Source: Tetrapyrgos nigripes
Lineage: Eukaryota > Basidiomycota > Agaricomycetes > Agaricales > Campanellaceae
DNA length: 64,000 bases
Direction of reading: 5' to 3'
Assembly: GCA_013368315.1 (NCBI GenBank)
Contig: JAACJM010000070.1
Coordinates: 1-64,000, forward strand
Below are positions 23,277-33,878 of this stretch, in pieces. Positions within the stretch are counted from its first letter, which is position 1, and each line of letters opens with the position of its first letter. Both the position numbers and the translations under genes were made by a program. The notes under the pieces were generated by a model. The model searched no databases and was not told the DNA's origin. It was given only the letters and a program-made list of their open reading frames with translations.

Positions 23277-25335
23277 TCATCAAGACAGAGGAGAAATTCA
23301 TTCTTTCATCACTAAATGCTGCATGTTGAGATTGAAACAGGTGATAAAGAAGCATAATAGCAGAATCATATGCGCAGCTATTTGCAGACCACTTAAGTGT
23401 GGGGTAACTAGAGTTATGTGTCACATCTTGAATACTAGAAGTTGAGTCACCCTTCATTTCATTGTAATCTTGATTGATTATCTGAATAGGCATAAAATTA
23501 CCTGATTGCTTTTTTTTTGCTGGAGGTTTTGTTTTTTCTTTTTCTCCTAGAATTTTCCAAGAAATCTCTTTGTCCAATGTAGACTCAAATTTCTCATCTG
23601 CATCCCATACTAAATTGTCATGAAGCTCTTCAGGTGTATGTCTATTTCCAAAATGTGATCTATATTGTTGTATGAGTGATTCCCTCAAGTCCCCAATAAT
23701 TGAATGAGGCAATTTATGATCTGCACGTAACTTAGTGATGTCATTTAAAATTTCCATCTCCCTTAGTTCTTGACGATATCCACCTTTATTGCCTATTCCA
23801 CCTGTAATATGATTAACATTAAAACCCTGTAAGATCATAGTCTCATCTGCACTGGAGCTCCTTGACAAAGCAGTATAAATGGCCCGAAAATCACGACTAT
23901 TGTATATATCTGCAACATTGGGGTCGCGTGTTTTTCCTTGTGAAGCAAAGTCAGTCATTGCAAAATTAGGCAGGACCTCTACTTGAGTTCTAGAGATCTG
24001 AATGATCCTGTCGTCAGGCAGTTTACAGTTAATACGCCTTGTATTTGGGATAATAGGAACAACATTGAGGGGGAGGTCTTTGAAATGGACATCTGTAGGA
24101 GGCTTTTCCAGTTTGACATACAGCACATCCAGCACTAGTTGACCATGCTTTCCTTTCCTAGCTTGCCATCCATGTACTGTGCCTTCTTGACCTTTTGTTA
24201 TACAAAGCTCAGTTGCACCATTGAAGCGAATCATCACAGGCAGACCTTTACACAGGGACAGAGTTGCAGGAATTTGCATAGTGTTAGTTGAAGGGGATTG
24301 CTTCCAAAGTTGCTGCTGTACTTGATCATCAATTTGGTGTTTTGTAGCCTTTCTCCGTTTGCGTTTGCGATCATGAGTTTTAGAAGGAGGTTCATCAAAA
24401 ACAACCTGCTCATCATCAGAGAAAAAGTGCGTGAGCACTTGTCCTGTCTCTGCAGCAAATCGTTTACTGCCCAGTTCATTAGCCACGTCCTTGTGTTTGT
24501 TGTAAGTTAAAATTATTGAAGTATTGCGGAAATGAGGGTTATCAATAGAACGAGATTCATTTGAAGGGTCTGATATCAATGACCGTAAGAAAGTAATATC
24601 CTCTGTAGTGCATTTCTTATATCTCATGTGCTCCAATGCTTGACGAAATTTTATATCTCTATCTGAATCCCCAGTTTGCCGACAGTTTTTCCTCAAGAGT
24701 ACTACAGTGTTGACCTGATGCCATAAATATTTTCCAATACTAGCTTGTTGGTCTGAAGAACTGGAACCTATGGTATGGCTATATAATGAGACACTTTCAC
24801 CACCCATTGCTGGTGGCAATTGTGCAAAATCACCAGCAAATATCATACTAACCCCACCAAATGGAAGGAGAGGCTGATTCAAAGCAGTGGCCATCTTAGC
24901 ACTGATTTTATACAGGTCTTTACATGAAAGCATTGAAACTTCATCTAAAAAAACATAATCTACACCACTTAGTCTGGAACAAATTTGTGATATAGACATT
25001 TTCCAAAACTCACCCTCCTCTGATGAATTGATCCCAAACACTGAGTGATAAGTGGAGCCTTGAAGTAAAGCTGCTGCAGTTCCAGTTGGTGCAACTACTA
25101 TCATGCGATGACTTTGATCTCTTTGTTTAAAGAACTCTCTGAGAGTTTTCAGCACTTGAGTTTTACCTGTACCTGCCATACCACCAATATACATCTTCAA
25201 CTGGTCTGAAATTGAACTGACTGCATGGTTTGCAATAATACAAAAAGCCTGTTCTTGCTCTAGATTCAAGTTAAATTTGATACATAAATCGTCTATGAGT
25301 TTTTTTTGTCTGATTGCTCTTGAATTTCTCCTCAA
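23230..25335 (-). CDS. Helitron PIF1-family DNA helicase segment
   Basis: This 701-aa frame has the full set of superfamily 1B helicase motifs. Walker A is GGMAGTGKT (residues 51-59). Walker B is DYVFLDEVSM. Motif III is FAGDFAQLPPAMGG. Then come RKNCRQTGD, the late motif TDFASQGKT and AIYTALSRSSS. These match PIF1-like helicases of Helitron RepHel proteins, which unwind DNA during rolling-circle transposition. The segment ends in a protease Cys box. The first residues overlap the end of the Rep frame in another register across a run of eight Ts (25300-25307), so in an intact element Rep and helicase would be one protein. The ATG at 25335 is therefore probably not a true start. Confidence 0.92.
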   Translation of the reverse strand: MRRNSRAIRQKKLIDDLCIKFNLNLEQEQAFCIIANHAVSSISDQLKMYIGGMAGTGKTQVLKTLREFFKQRDQSHRMIVVAPTGTAAALLQGSTYHSVFGINSSEEGEFWKMSISQICSRLSGVDYVFLDEVSMLSCKDLYKISAKMATALNQPLLPFGGVSMIFAGDFAQLPPAMGGESVSLYSHTIGSSSSDQQASIGKYLWHQVNTVVLLRKNCRQTGDSDRDIKFRQALEHMRYKKCTTEDITFLRSLISDPSNESRSIDNPHFRNTSIILTYNKHKDVANELGSKRFAAETGQVLTHFFSDDEQVVFDEPPSKTHDRKRKRRKATKHQIDDQVQQQLWKQSPSTNTMQIPATLSLCKGLPVMIRFNGATELCITKGQEGTVHGWQARKGKHGQLVLDVLYVKLEKPPTDVHFKDLPLNVVPIIPNTRRINCKLPDDRIIQISRTQVEVLPNFAMTDFASQGKTRDPNVADIYNSRDFRAIYTALSRSSSADETMILQGFNVNHITGGIGNKGGYRQELREMEILNDITKLRADHKLPHSIIGDLRESLIQQYRSHFGNRHTPEELHDNLVWDADEKFESTLDKEISWKILGEKEKTKPPAKKKQSGNFMPIQIINQDYNEMKGDSTSSIQDVTHNSSYPTLKWSANSCAYDSAIMLLYHLFQSQHAAFSDERMNFSSVLMNELSDSFSKKFDKLH

Positions 25336-28300
25336 ATATATGTTGATCGATGATTTCTACTTGATCAGGAAATTTATTAGGAAAGGTATTTGGCTTGTTT
25401 TTGTTCTGTTTTAATCTATCTGTTATCACATTTCCTTTCATTTTTGCAATTTCCAATCTCCATGCATTTGAACTTTTGAAGGGATAGTCAAAAGAGGCTG
25501 GTATACGGCTTTTCAAGTCACATTTTGCATTTGTCCATCCCATATTGACCAGTAAATCTGTCATCTCTTGCATGTCTAATTGCCTGCACTGTTCACATAC
25601 ACCTATATGGTCATCTGAACATTTAAATGGATCAAAATGGACTCCATCATCAAATTCAGGCTCTAAACTTGAAGGATCAATTCCCAGACTCTGAGCCTTT
25701 CTTTGAGCATGGTAATCATCTCTTGAATCCAAACACTCAAACCGAAGTTCAAAATTTTCCATCAGGAACTCTTGCTGGGTAGAAAATTGATAGTCCAGGA
25801 ATGCTCTATCCCAACTCTCACCCTTGATCTTAAGATCTTCTCCAGTTCTCCATGGTTTGAAAAGGGTCAACATAACCGAACAGTAGTACTCTCTGTCTCC
25901 CTTATTTTTTCTTGGTAATGAAGGTCCAATGAAATTGGGCACAATATTTTTCTTATTGTGCATGCGCAGGTAATGTGTACTAGCCAAGGGATGGTCATGT
26001 ACAAAAGGGTGTCCATTTTTAGGTAGCACATTCTTTTCCAAAGGCTTGGGATGGTTTTTAGCACTGGGCCACTCAGTTTCCAAAGTTTTTTGATGTGCAT
26101 AAGTATCTTCTTCATCAGATGAATAGCCACTATCATAGTATTCTGAACTCTCATCATCAGAGCAATTGACCTCTGTTTTCTCTGCTGTGAGTTTGACACG
26201 TTCACATTGGCAGACCCATTCATATAAAGTCATATCATTTAAATCATCTGGACGGTATATATAATCAAATATTGAGGAAAACCCTACAATCCTGCCCTTG
26301 TGTTGAATGACAACTACTTTTTCTTCTTTATTGCTTTGCACCTCATCAGGTTCCAGCCAAAACTTACGTGCTTCACTGACAAAGTCTTTCCAGTAAAATG
26401 ATTTGAACTCATGGCTTGTGTAATGATCAGGTTTATCTAAAAGATACATAGCAATCATTGGTGCACCCAGCTCCATCTTAACTGAGAGTAAGTTAACAAT
26501 TTGGGTAATAATTTTTCTTGCCTTCTCATGACGAGGTAATGTACCTGTTAGCATTTCTGTATTCCTTTGTAAGATGGTACGAATAACTTCAAAAATCACA
26601 TGAGTGTTCAGATTCCATTTTGTAATATACTCAGTCACATACAACACAACAGCCTTGATTGTTGTTCCTGATAGCAATGAAGAGACATCAGAGTTACATC
26701 TAAGTAAATAGGTGGCAGTTTGGTTATAGGTGTTAATCCAAGCTTCTGTCTTTTTCATTCTGAGGGCACCAGTCTCAGTGTCAACCTGAGTTGATGGAAA
26801 AGTTTCTCGTGGAAATCTGGCTTTACAAGTGCCAAATTTATTGTCAAGACAACCCAGATAATCTTTGCCCACCTTTCTTGTTCCTTGCCTGGTCAAAGTA
26901 GACTTGCATTTGTGTATATGAGTTCGACTTAAAATATCATCCACTTCTTGTTGATAATTGTCATTCCAGGCTTTACATGTCTCACAATCCTCTGTGCTGG
27001 TACATAAACAGTTTGGAGGACTTTGTGGTAATGAGTATAAAGGATTAGTGTAATCTCCATTTTCTGAGACAGCCTGAACATTTTGTTGAACTTCTTCTTG
27101 AGAACCAGTCATAAAATCCCCACAATGTACAGATTCTAAGTACTCAACAATTCTTCTCTGGAAATCATCTTCATTTTTTAGTATGGCATCTCTTATCTGT
27201 TGTGGAGACATGCTGTTTGCAATCCAAAGAAGCATATGAAGATGGAGTGTCAATCTTCCTTGTTGTTCTATGGTGCCAAAATAACCAGACGTTTTCCCAA
27301 AAATGCCATCATGATCAGTGTTAACTCCTAATATGTGCTTAATAAACATTTGAACCATGAAATCAAAGAACTTTGCACCAGCAACAGGATTATTGATAAT
27401 TTTACGAGTTCTTTCATCATTAGGAAGATTAAGATTAATGTCAAAATTCTCATCAGTAATTGAATAATATAAACACAATGGATGAGTTTGATCAGATGGT
27501 GCAAAAGTAATATACCAAGATGGGGCCCCAAGGTATGAGATTAGAGACCACAGTTTAGTTCGCAAGAATTTTTTACTGGACATAGAACCTTTAACTGTAC
27601 CACCTACATGGTCCAGATCTTGAATTATGTCGTAGCACAATTTTTCTTCTTCTGTTTCTGGTTGTACCCTTTTGCCTTGGCTGAGTTTATCTATTAAACT
27701 GTTCAGAACATGTGGATTCAAATTCAAAATGCGGTCTGCAATAGTTGAGAAGCTTTTCTTCTGTGTTAGCGCAAATCCATTAGTCGTTGTCTGTTTTACT
27801 TGTTCATGACTGAAAGCTACAAAATTAAACAAAGGGTCAGTCTGAAATCTTTTATCATGATAGTTCATGAAGTATTTTTTGTGACTTTTCTCTGAAAATG
27901 ATTTGAGGGTGGTCATGCCAATACTTCCCATACCATAGGGAAAAAGCCAGGGAAAAATAGAAGGGTACAACAATGGGTTATTGAACATAGAGGAGCTTTT
28001 CTCACTGTGTCCCACGGCAAGAAATTTACCTTGTGATTTCAGATAAGCTAAGGCTTTAGCTTTTTGAAGCTCAACTGAAGTATTCTGTAGCTGTTCACCT
28101 GTTATACCATGCACTACAAATGGAATGCTGCCTGTTTCAGTGCCAATTTCTAGTTCATTATCATAAGTACTTGTGCCCTCAGGTATTCTATTACCTTCTG
28201 ACTCCATCTCTTTAAAAGCTACAGTAACTGGTGGTATATCCTCAGGGTATTTATTGAGATTGTCTGTAGAAATTTTTATATCTTGATATGCAGGATGATT

Positions 28301-30367
28301 TAGTCGAAGCCAAGTTAAAGCTTTAAACACTTCTTTTCGTCTAACAAGCATAGGGGTACGTTTATAATCCTTTTCTGTAGGCTTGCATGGTCCAGTAAAC
28401 ATGATGGCCAATACCTCATCCAGATCTTCTGGAGGAGGAGGTAGGACATCGTAAACTTTCATGATTGGTGATTCAAAGGCTATTACATGTGAAATCATCT
28501 TTCTCATACCTGATGATACACGCACAAAGCAACAATTGGTGCGGATTTTCTGAACTAGTAGTTTTTCCACAAAATTTAAGCATTGTAATTGATGCGGGAC
28601 ATGTCCAAGCCAAAATCCATTTGCCAATGAAATCCGAGGAATTTTGCCATTTCGAAGACAGACTCTACAATCAATGCAGACTTTGGTACATGAGTCATCA
28701 ATAATAGGTCCAGACAAGCCAGTTATTCTCTCAGACATGGTTCTTCGCTCTTTGCGGGTAACTCCACTGGCAATAAGAACATTAAGCATATTTTTCACTT
28801 GTTGGATTGGAGTCAGAGTAGACATTGGCTTAAGCTGACCACAAACTCCACATCCACCTTCTTCAATCGCTGATACAGAAAAATCATCACACCAATCTGA
28901 TATGATTTTTTTCAACAGAAGTTTAGAAGCAGGTGGGGGAGGAAAGGCTTGCTGACTTATGATCTGAACTGGATCAATAGGTTCAAAGATGGTGATAGGC
29001 TCTCTACATGTTGACTGACATTGATGGTTTTCAAACAATGTCTGCATTTTGGATTTAACGTTGCGTCCCAAATTAAGGTGATGAAATCTCGCTAACTCTC
29101 TTAATGACTGCTGTGTTAAAGACGGATACAATTCAGACACAGGTATTGAGGCGTATAATAGCATGGGATTATGGATAAATTGAGAATCAGGTTGCACTAA
29201 TGTGCGAAATCGATACAGTGTAGAACCTGGATTAAGTATCAAACAAGGAGAGATAAGATGGCTTTCCAATTGAGGAAATAAATATGTATAAGAGTCCCCT
29301 CTGCCTCCTCCCCGCAAGGAGGGATATGATGAGTTATCATTTGGAATTTGTAGCCAAATTGGAAGACAGTGCGCAAGCAAATCGACAATATGACGATGTG
29401 AGTAATAATGAACAATATTAGATATAAATATTACAGCACATGGGCACAACAAGGACACAATATTAGCAGTGATATCAAAATTGGTATTAAACAAAAAAGA
29501 GCTTTCAGGAGATAAACTGGTAAAATCCAGAAGAGTCAATCCACCATGAAAACCGTGTATGAAATGCTGCATATCACAATATGGACTCACTGTTTTGAGG
29601 AGAACAACAAAATCATGCCTATAGAAGACAGATCTGAAAGCAAACATTTTCACGAATTGACATTTTGCTTTTACTCTTTCATAAAAAGGTACAAAAACAA
29701 ATGGCTGCTCAGATGGAAACATTGTATAGTTGACTAATTGATGAAATTGATAGGAACATAAAATAAAAGCAATACCATCATTAGATGAAGCCAGTAGTTG
29801 CTCAAATATACCGCGGTTATTTGGAAAAGAGCTGAGGGAGATTGATAGGAAGATAAACTGTCCCGATACAACAAATTTCCTCCTGATCCGAAATGCTGAA
29901 TGATACTGTTGCAAAGGATTGGGTCGAGAATAATTGGCATTAAAGTAATGCATATGTGCAGGGGGGGTACGATTGTCATAATCATTGAGCGGCTTTAGGC
30001 TGTGTACATTCAAAGTTGAGTCAGAGTACTCCTTAAAACTAAATGACATTGGGCCGTGGACATGGGACATTGATTCATCGTAGTAATTCACTGGCATTGA
30101 GCCATGGCATGACATTGTGTCCGGTATATACGACATTGAGCCGGAATAGTGAAATGGCATTGAGCCATAATAGTGAGATGGCATTGGGCCATACAGTGTT
30201 GAGCCGTCATATTGTATTGGCGTGGTGTCGTTGGCAGTAGACGTATGAGTTGAGCTCGAGGCAGAAGAAAGATCATAGGTGGTACACCAGCAGTCAAAGT
30301 TCCAGTAGCCAGGAGCACAAAAGAGCAAGGTAGCGAGAAACACAACAGATGCGTTGAGAGAGTTCAT
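25271..30367 (-). CDS. Helitron Rep (HUH endonuclease) protein, 1698 aa
   Basis: The N-terminal ~480 residues are unrecognised and begin with a signal-like hydrophobic stretch. Near residue 505 lies a zinc-binding-like CGVCGQ, followed by a region seen upstream of many fungal Helitron Reps. The Helitron_like_N/Rep core follows: YITFAPSD, the two-histidine metal motif LHLHMLLW (about residue 1042), and the two-tyrosine motif YVTEYITK (about residue 1244) that would nick and join DNA. Downstream are a DESSEYYDSGYSSDEED acidic stretch and a C-terminus that runs into the helicase in another frame. The core motifs are intact, so the catalytic part could work if the frame were continuous. The start ATG at 30367 is the first in frame, but the true N-terminus is uncertain. 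Confidence 0.9.
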   Translation of the reverse strand: MNSLNASVVFLATLLFCAPGYWNFDCWCTTYDLSSASSSTHTSTANDTTPIQYDGSTLYGPMPSHYYGSMPFHYSGSMSYIPDTMSCHGSMPVNYYDESMSHVHGPMSFSFKEYSDSTLNVHSLKPLNDYDNRTPPAHMHYFNANYSRPNPLQQYHSAFRIRRKFVVSGQFIFLSISLSSFPNNRGIFEQLLASSNDGIAFILCSYQFHQLVNYTMFPSEQPFVFVPFYERVKAKCQFVKMFAFRSVFYRHDFVVLLKTVSPYCDMQHFIHGFHGGLTLLDFTSLSPESSFLFNTNFDITANIVSLLCPCAVIFISNIVHYYSHRHIVDLLAHCLPIWLQIPNDNSSYPSLRGGGRGDSYTYLFPQLESHLISPCLILNPGSTLYRFRTLVQPDSQFIHNPMLLYASIPVSELYPSLTQQSLRELARFHHLNLGRNVKSKMQTLFENHQCQSTCREPITIFEPIDPVQIISQQAFPPPPASKLLLKKIISDWCDDFSVSAIEEGGCGVCGQLKPMSTLTPIQQVKNMLNVLIASGVTRKERRTMSERITGLSGPIIDDSCTKVCIDCRVCLRNGKIPRISLANGFWLGHVPHQLQCLNFVEKLLVQKIRTNCCFVRVSSGMRKMISHVIAFESPIMKVYDVLPPPPEDLDEVLAIMFTGPCKPTEKDYKRTPMLVRRKEVFKALTWLRLNHPAYQDIKISTDNLNKYPEDIPPVTVAFKEMESEGNRIPEGTSTYDNELEIGTETGSIPFVVHGITGEQLQNTSVELQKAKALAYLKSQGKFLAVGHSEKSSSMFNNPLLYPSIFPWLFPYGMGSIGMTTLKSFSEKSHKKYFMNYHDKRFQTDPLFNFVAFSHEQVKQTTTNGFALTQKKSFSTIADRILNLNPHVLNSLIDKLSQGKRVQPETEEEKLCYDIIQDLDHVGGTVKGSMSSKKFLRTKLWSLISYLGAPSWYITFAPSDQTHPLCLYYSITDENFDINLNLPNDERTRKIINNPVAGAKFFDFMVQMFIKHILGVNTDHDGIFGKTSGYFGTIEQQGRLTLHLHMLLWIANSMSPQQIRDAILKNEDDFQRRIVEYLESVHCGDFMTGSQEEVQQNVQAVSENGDYTNPLYSLPQSPPNCLCTSTEDCETCKAWNDNYQQEVDDILSRTHIHKCKSTLTRQGTRKVGKDYLGCLDNKFGTCKARFPRETFPSTQVDTETGALRMKKTEAWINTYNQTATYLLRCNSDVSSLLSGTTIKAVVLYVTEYITKWNLNTHVIFEVIRTILQRNTEMLTGTLPRHEKARKIITQIVNLLSVKMELGAPMIAMYLLDKPDHYTSHEFKSFYWKDFVSEARKFWLEPDEVQSNKEEKVVVIQHKGRIVGFSSIFDYIYRPDDLNDMTLYEWVCQCERVKLTAEKTEVNCSDDESSEYYDSGYSSDEEDTYAHQKTLETEWPSAKNHPKPLEKNVLPKNGHPFVHDHPLASTHYLRMHNKKNIVPNFIGPSLPRKNKGDREYYCSVMLTLFKPWRTGEDLKIKGESWDRAFLDYQFSTQQEFLMENFELRFECLDSRDDYHAQRKAQSLGIDPSSLEPEFDDGVHFDPFKCSDDHIGVCEQCRQLDMQEMTDLLVNMGWTNAKCDLKSRIPASFDYPFKSSNAWRLEIAKMKGNVITDRLKQNKNKPNTFPNKFPDQVEIIDQHIFEEKFKSNQTKKTHRRFMYQI

Positions 30368-32263
30368 GATGGTTCAAAAGAAGAGATGCTTGGCGAGCAC
30401 AACTCTAACCGTCGGATCTTAACCGACCGGCTTGAAAAATTGCCGAGCAGTGAAACACTACCCCTAAAAACTTTGGCTTCGTCAAATCAAAAGTATCAGC
30501 TATGGAGAGTCAAATTTGTAGATATATACTCGAGACATTGCTTCTACGGTAATCTTAACACTCTTCTCATTCCCGAAATCGTCGTGTCACATAAGCTTAC
30601 GCAACTGTTTGCTGGCTCGTATAGCATCGTCGATGGTCATTGGCTTCATTCAACGCAAGGCGAGACGCATCAATGCAGTAGAGAGGTGCCCTTATGTACT
30701 ACCGAAACAGCACAGTATTAGAAAAATGGACAACTGCTCGAGTAGAAACTTCTTTTGGGATTTTCTCACGCATCTTCTAATTACCCGCCCAACATTCTTC
30801 GCTGACCAGCTTAGTGGTTGAGGAGTATAGTGAGAACAACTCATACTGCGCAAGGTGCGGGAATATCACTTTGGAAAGAGCACGCTGAGACACGTCAATA
30901 ACGTTCAATATCAATACCAAAGTTCCGTTCCCGTTGCCGTCAAATCTTTCCAACTCCCCACTAGCGACAATTTCTTCTAGCAACTTTTCTCGCAATTTAA
31001 ACCTCTCTTACTAGTCGCATTTCCGCCAAGCTAAAACAGTGAGTTATCGAATTTCGTGAGCACAAGGCTTCAATCATTGTCAGGATCAGGTGATGATATT
31101 ACACGTCTGAATACCGACTTTGCTGGACATAGAAAGACGTGCTGGGAAATCCGGTTTGCTTACCACGAAGAAAAGGGTCTATGAAAGGAGTATGGGAGGA
31201 TAAGTCCGGCTTTTGAGGTCGAAGTAGAACGACAGCAATATTGTATTGATTACCCTCCAGATGAAGTTGAGATTCTAATCGATTTAATTCCGAACCATTG
31301 GCATTTGGCATCTGGATTCTGCATATGATCTGGGTGGTTCACCGACGCCGACCGCCGACCCTGAGCGTTGAGCGCTGACTGCACGGACACCGAGTGCGAG
31401 TGCGAGAAATTACAATCAATAAACCATTAGTTGATTGTCAAAGAATTTGGTAGAGAAGTCGAACCATTTTCGCGATGTGAATGAACTTGAAGAAGAGAAT
31501 ATCCAAGACGTGTATCAGTATCATCACCCGAGCAGCTGTGAGGTCGTTACAGGGTGGGCAGCTGCGAAGATACATCCATAGCCAATCGGAAACTTTGAAA
31601 TTAGAAGCGAAAAAGAACAAAAGGATCAATTGGTATCCGCGGGTATGAATGACAGATGACCAAAAAAAAAAAATGGAAGTGAGACGAGTCAAGACGCACC
31701 CTGAGACTCCCTTTTTGGGTGATACCTTGGGTACAGTACCAATTCCTAGAGCATAGACTATCTGAAGAGAAAAGCAAGAAAGAAAGAAAGAAAGGAGAAA
31801 TAAATAAAGACTGTTTGTAGAGAGATATAGAATACCGAAACTTACCATCGATGACCATCCCGTATGTTTAGACGCCAATTAGCGACTCAACGCATCAACT
31901 TGAAGTCAACGTCCGTTTTACCAAGGCAAAGTGTCACCGTCATCGTAGCCGTAGCCGTGGCCGTACAGTAAACACTGTGGGCTATGACCGTCAGATGCTA
32001 CAGTCCGCCTTGATGTATGTAAGTACTCTGCATATGCGCAGAGACGAAGTATGTGTGTATGTACTCACCAACTCCTAGACGAATTCAAACTTAGACATGA
32101 GACAATCACCGTCCGAGGACACCGACTTCTGTGAATGAAATAAGTAAGTGAACGTGGCAGACCGTGGTGTACATCGCGAGGCGGCGCTTATACATAGTCA
32201 CATTTTCAATTCGCCTGTAAGGTGAAGAACAAAAAAAAAAGTCGACTCTTTTGACTCATAGCA
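30368..32263. other. Helitron 5' leader region; no clear gene
   Basis: Lies between the Rep start and the palindrome. A minus-strand stretch at 31438-31878 has splice-like sites (GATG/GTAAGT donor near 31845; pyrimidine-rich tract with TCTTCAG acceptor near 31766) but no confident protein. CTTT-rich and A-rich tracts occur at 31660-31800. It could hold the element promoter or a captured, decayed gene fragment. Confidence 0.35.
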
Positions 32264-33395
32264 CTGCCACTAAAGTCAATACAGTCTGTCCCTTTCTTTC
32301 TTGATCTTCAAACTTTGTGACTTCCAAATCATACTTAGTCTGGCCCCATAGGCTCTGGAGCCAATAAACCAATAGCAGCAGTGGCGAATGCAAGAGGAAG
32401 AGTGATACTAGAGTTTCGGCATATAACATTGATTGGGGAATCTAGAAACGAGCGAGAACGTTGAAGTAAATTGATATAATAACGACAAATCTGAACGAAC
32501 ACTTACTCTTTTTTTCTTTCTTTCTTTCTTTTTCTTTCTTCCTTTCTTCCTTTCTTTTTCTGAAACAGTACCTTCACTGTCTGCGTTCCGAGATTCTCTC
32601 TTATTGGTAATATCATTAAACCTTGTAAACGTACCAGTAAACACGGGGAGCGTCGGAGTAATTGTCAGGTCAATGAGGAATATTAGGATGATGTCCGTAG
32701 TGGTGTATTAGGGAATATTTGCATTGTGAGTCTTTTTTTTCTGTCTTGGGCCTGGATCGTGATTTCTGATATAACAATTCTGAGATGCCCTTTCTTCCCG
32801 GCATAACCAATGAACGGATATGTTGAACCATTGTTTGGATGTGGAAAAAGCGTCTCAGTCACTCACGAAAGGTAAACATGTGTTGGTATCAGAAATCACG
32901 ATCCAGGCCCAAGACAGAAAAAAAAAGACTCACAATGCAAATATTCCCTAATACACCACTACGGACGTCATCCTAATATTCCTCATCGACCTGACAATTG
33001 CTCCGACGCTCCCCGTGTTTACTGGTACGTTTACAAGGTTTAATGATATTACCAATAAGAGAGAATCTCGGAACGCAGACAGTGAAGGTACTGTTTCAGA
33101 AAAAGAAAGGAAGAAAGGAAGAAAGAAAAAGAAAGAAAGAAAGAAAAAAAGAGTAAGTGTTCGTTCAGATTTGTCGTTATTATATCAATTTACTTCAACG
33201 TTCTCGCTCGTTTCTAGATTCCCCAATCAATGTTATATGCCGAAACTCTAGTATCACTCTTCCTCTTGCATTCGCCACTGCTGCTATTGGTTTATTGGCT
33301 CCAGAGCCTATGGGGCCAGACTAAGTATGATTTGGAAGTCACAAAGTTTGAAGATCAAGAAAGAAAGGGACAGACTGTATTGACTTTAGTGGCAG
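32264..33395. repeat. Near-perfect long palindrome (two ~508-bp arms, 115-bp spacer)
   Basis: Positions 32264-32771 are the inverse of 32887-33395. Identity is very high. The few differences I see by eye are single transitions, for example at 32687/32968 and 32671/32988, and in homopolymers. Each arm encodes the same 78-aa frame (32408-32644 minus, 33015-33251 plus) and carries an AAAG/CTTT microsatellite and an intron-like GTAAGTG...TTTCTAG. The arms begin and end abruptly at CTGCCACTAAAGTCAAT and its inverse. The structure could extrude as a cruciform, or give a hairpin RNA if transcribed. Confidence 0.95.
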
Positions 33396-33878
33396 CAGTA
33401 GTGTCGGGCAGTACAAACGAGGATCAGTGAGTATTTCGTGTTTTTTTTTTTGATTTATTTATTTTGCCTTTCTCCCTTCAATATTTCCTCCAGTGCATAG
33501 GAACGTAACGGCAAGACATATGGTTTTAGCTTGGCGTTCCATGGCCAATTAGTGCAAAATAGAATCTGTTGGAGTTTTCGTAGGCAGTCGGGTGCATGTC
33601 TTTAGCTTTAGTGCTAACGCTGTCTTCCAGTTTCTGTTTTTCTGTATTTAAAATAGATTATATGCCCTTTTCACTTATTACCTCTTCCGAAAATAAAACA
33701 CCACCATTACTGACAATGATACTCACCCTTAACGTCTCCGGAAGATGACAAAATTAGGTGACGTAATGTACGGTAACGGCAATCTTTCCGCGGAAGACGG
33801 TAAATACACCGAATAGACATAGCCACACGCGGAAATGGAGTGTAATGAACTCGTCCTTCATTTCATTTCGGCCTCGTA

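Larger units (their letters stand above)
22542..33878 (-). mobile_element. Putative autonomous Helitron (Helentron/Helitron2-like), about 11.3 kb
   Basis: The minus-strand element contains Rep, helicase and protease frames (22611-30367). Its proposed 3' end is GCCACGC-GTTA-GCGTTGGC, a 7-bp stem with one bulge, followed by CCACAGCCCCT at 22542. Its proposed 5' end is TACGAGGCCGAAATG at 33878. Both termini recur on short derivatives at 13290-13654, 49184-50615 and 54155-54982. The 5' terminus TACGAGGC is inverted just inside the 3' hairpin, in derivative B as GCCTCGTA. Such asymmetric inverted termini and insertion between two Ts are reported for Helentrons/Helitron2. The link of the 5' end to this gene set across 3.5 kb, including a palindrome, is inferred. 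Confidence 0.6.

Noticed and set aside
23230..25335. Host PIF1 helicase gene
   Set aside because: It is continuous with Helitron Rep upstream and a protease tail downstream, so it is the transposon helicase and not the cellular PIF1.
32408..33251. Duplicate 78-aa Lys/Arg/Glu-rich protein on both strands
   Set aside because: They are mirror copies in the palindrome arms, start at a non-ATG codon and run through an AAAG microsatellite; coding is unlikely.
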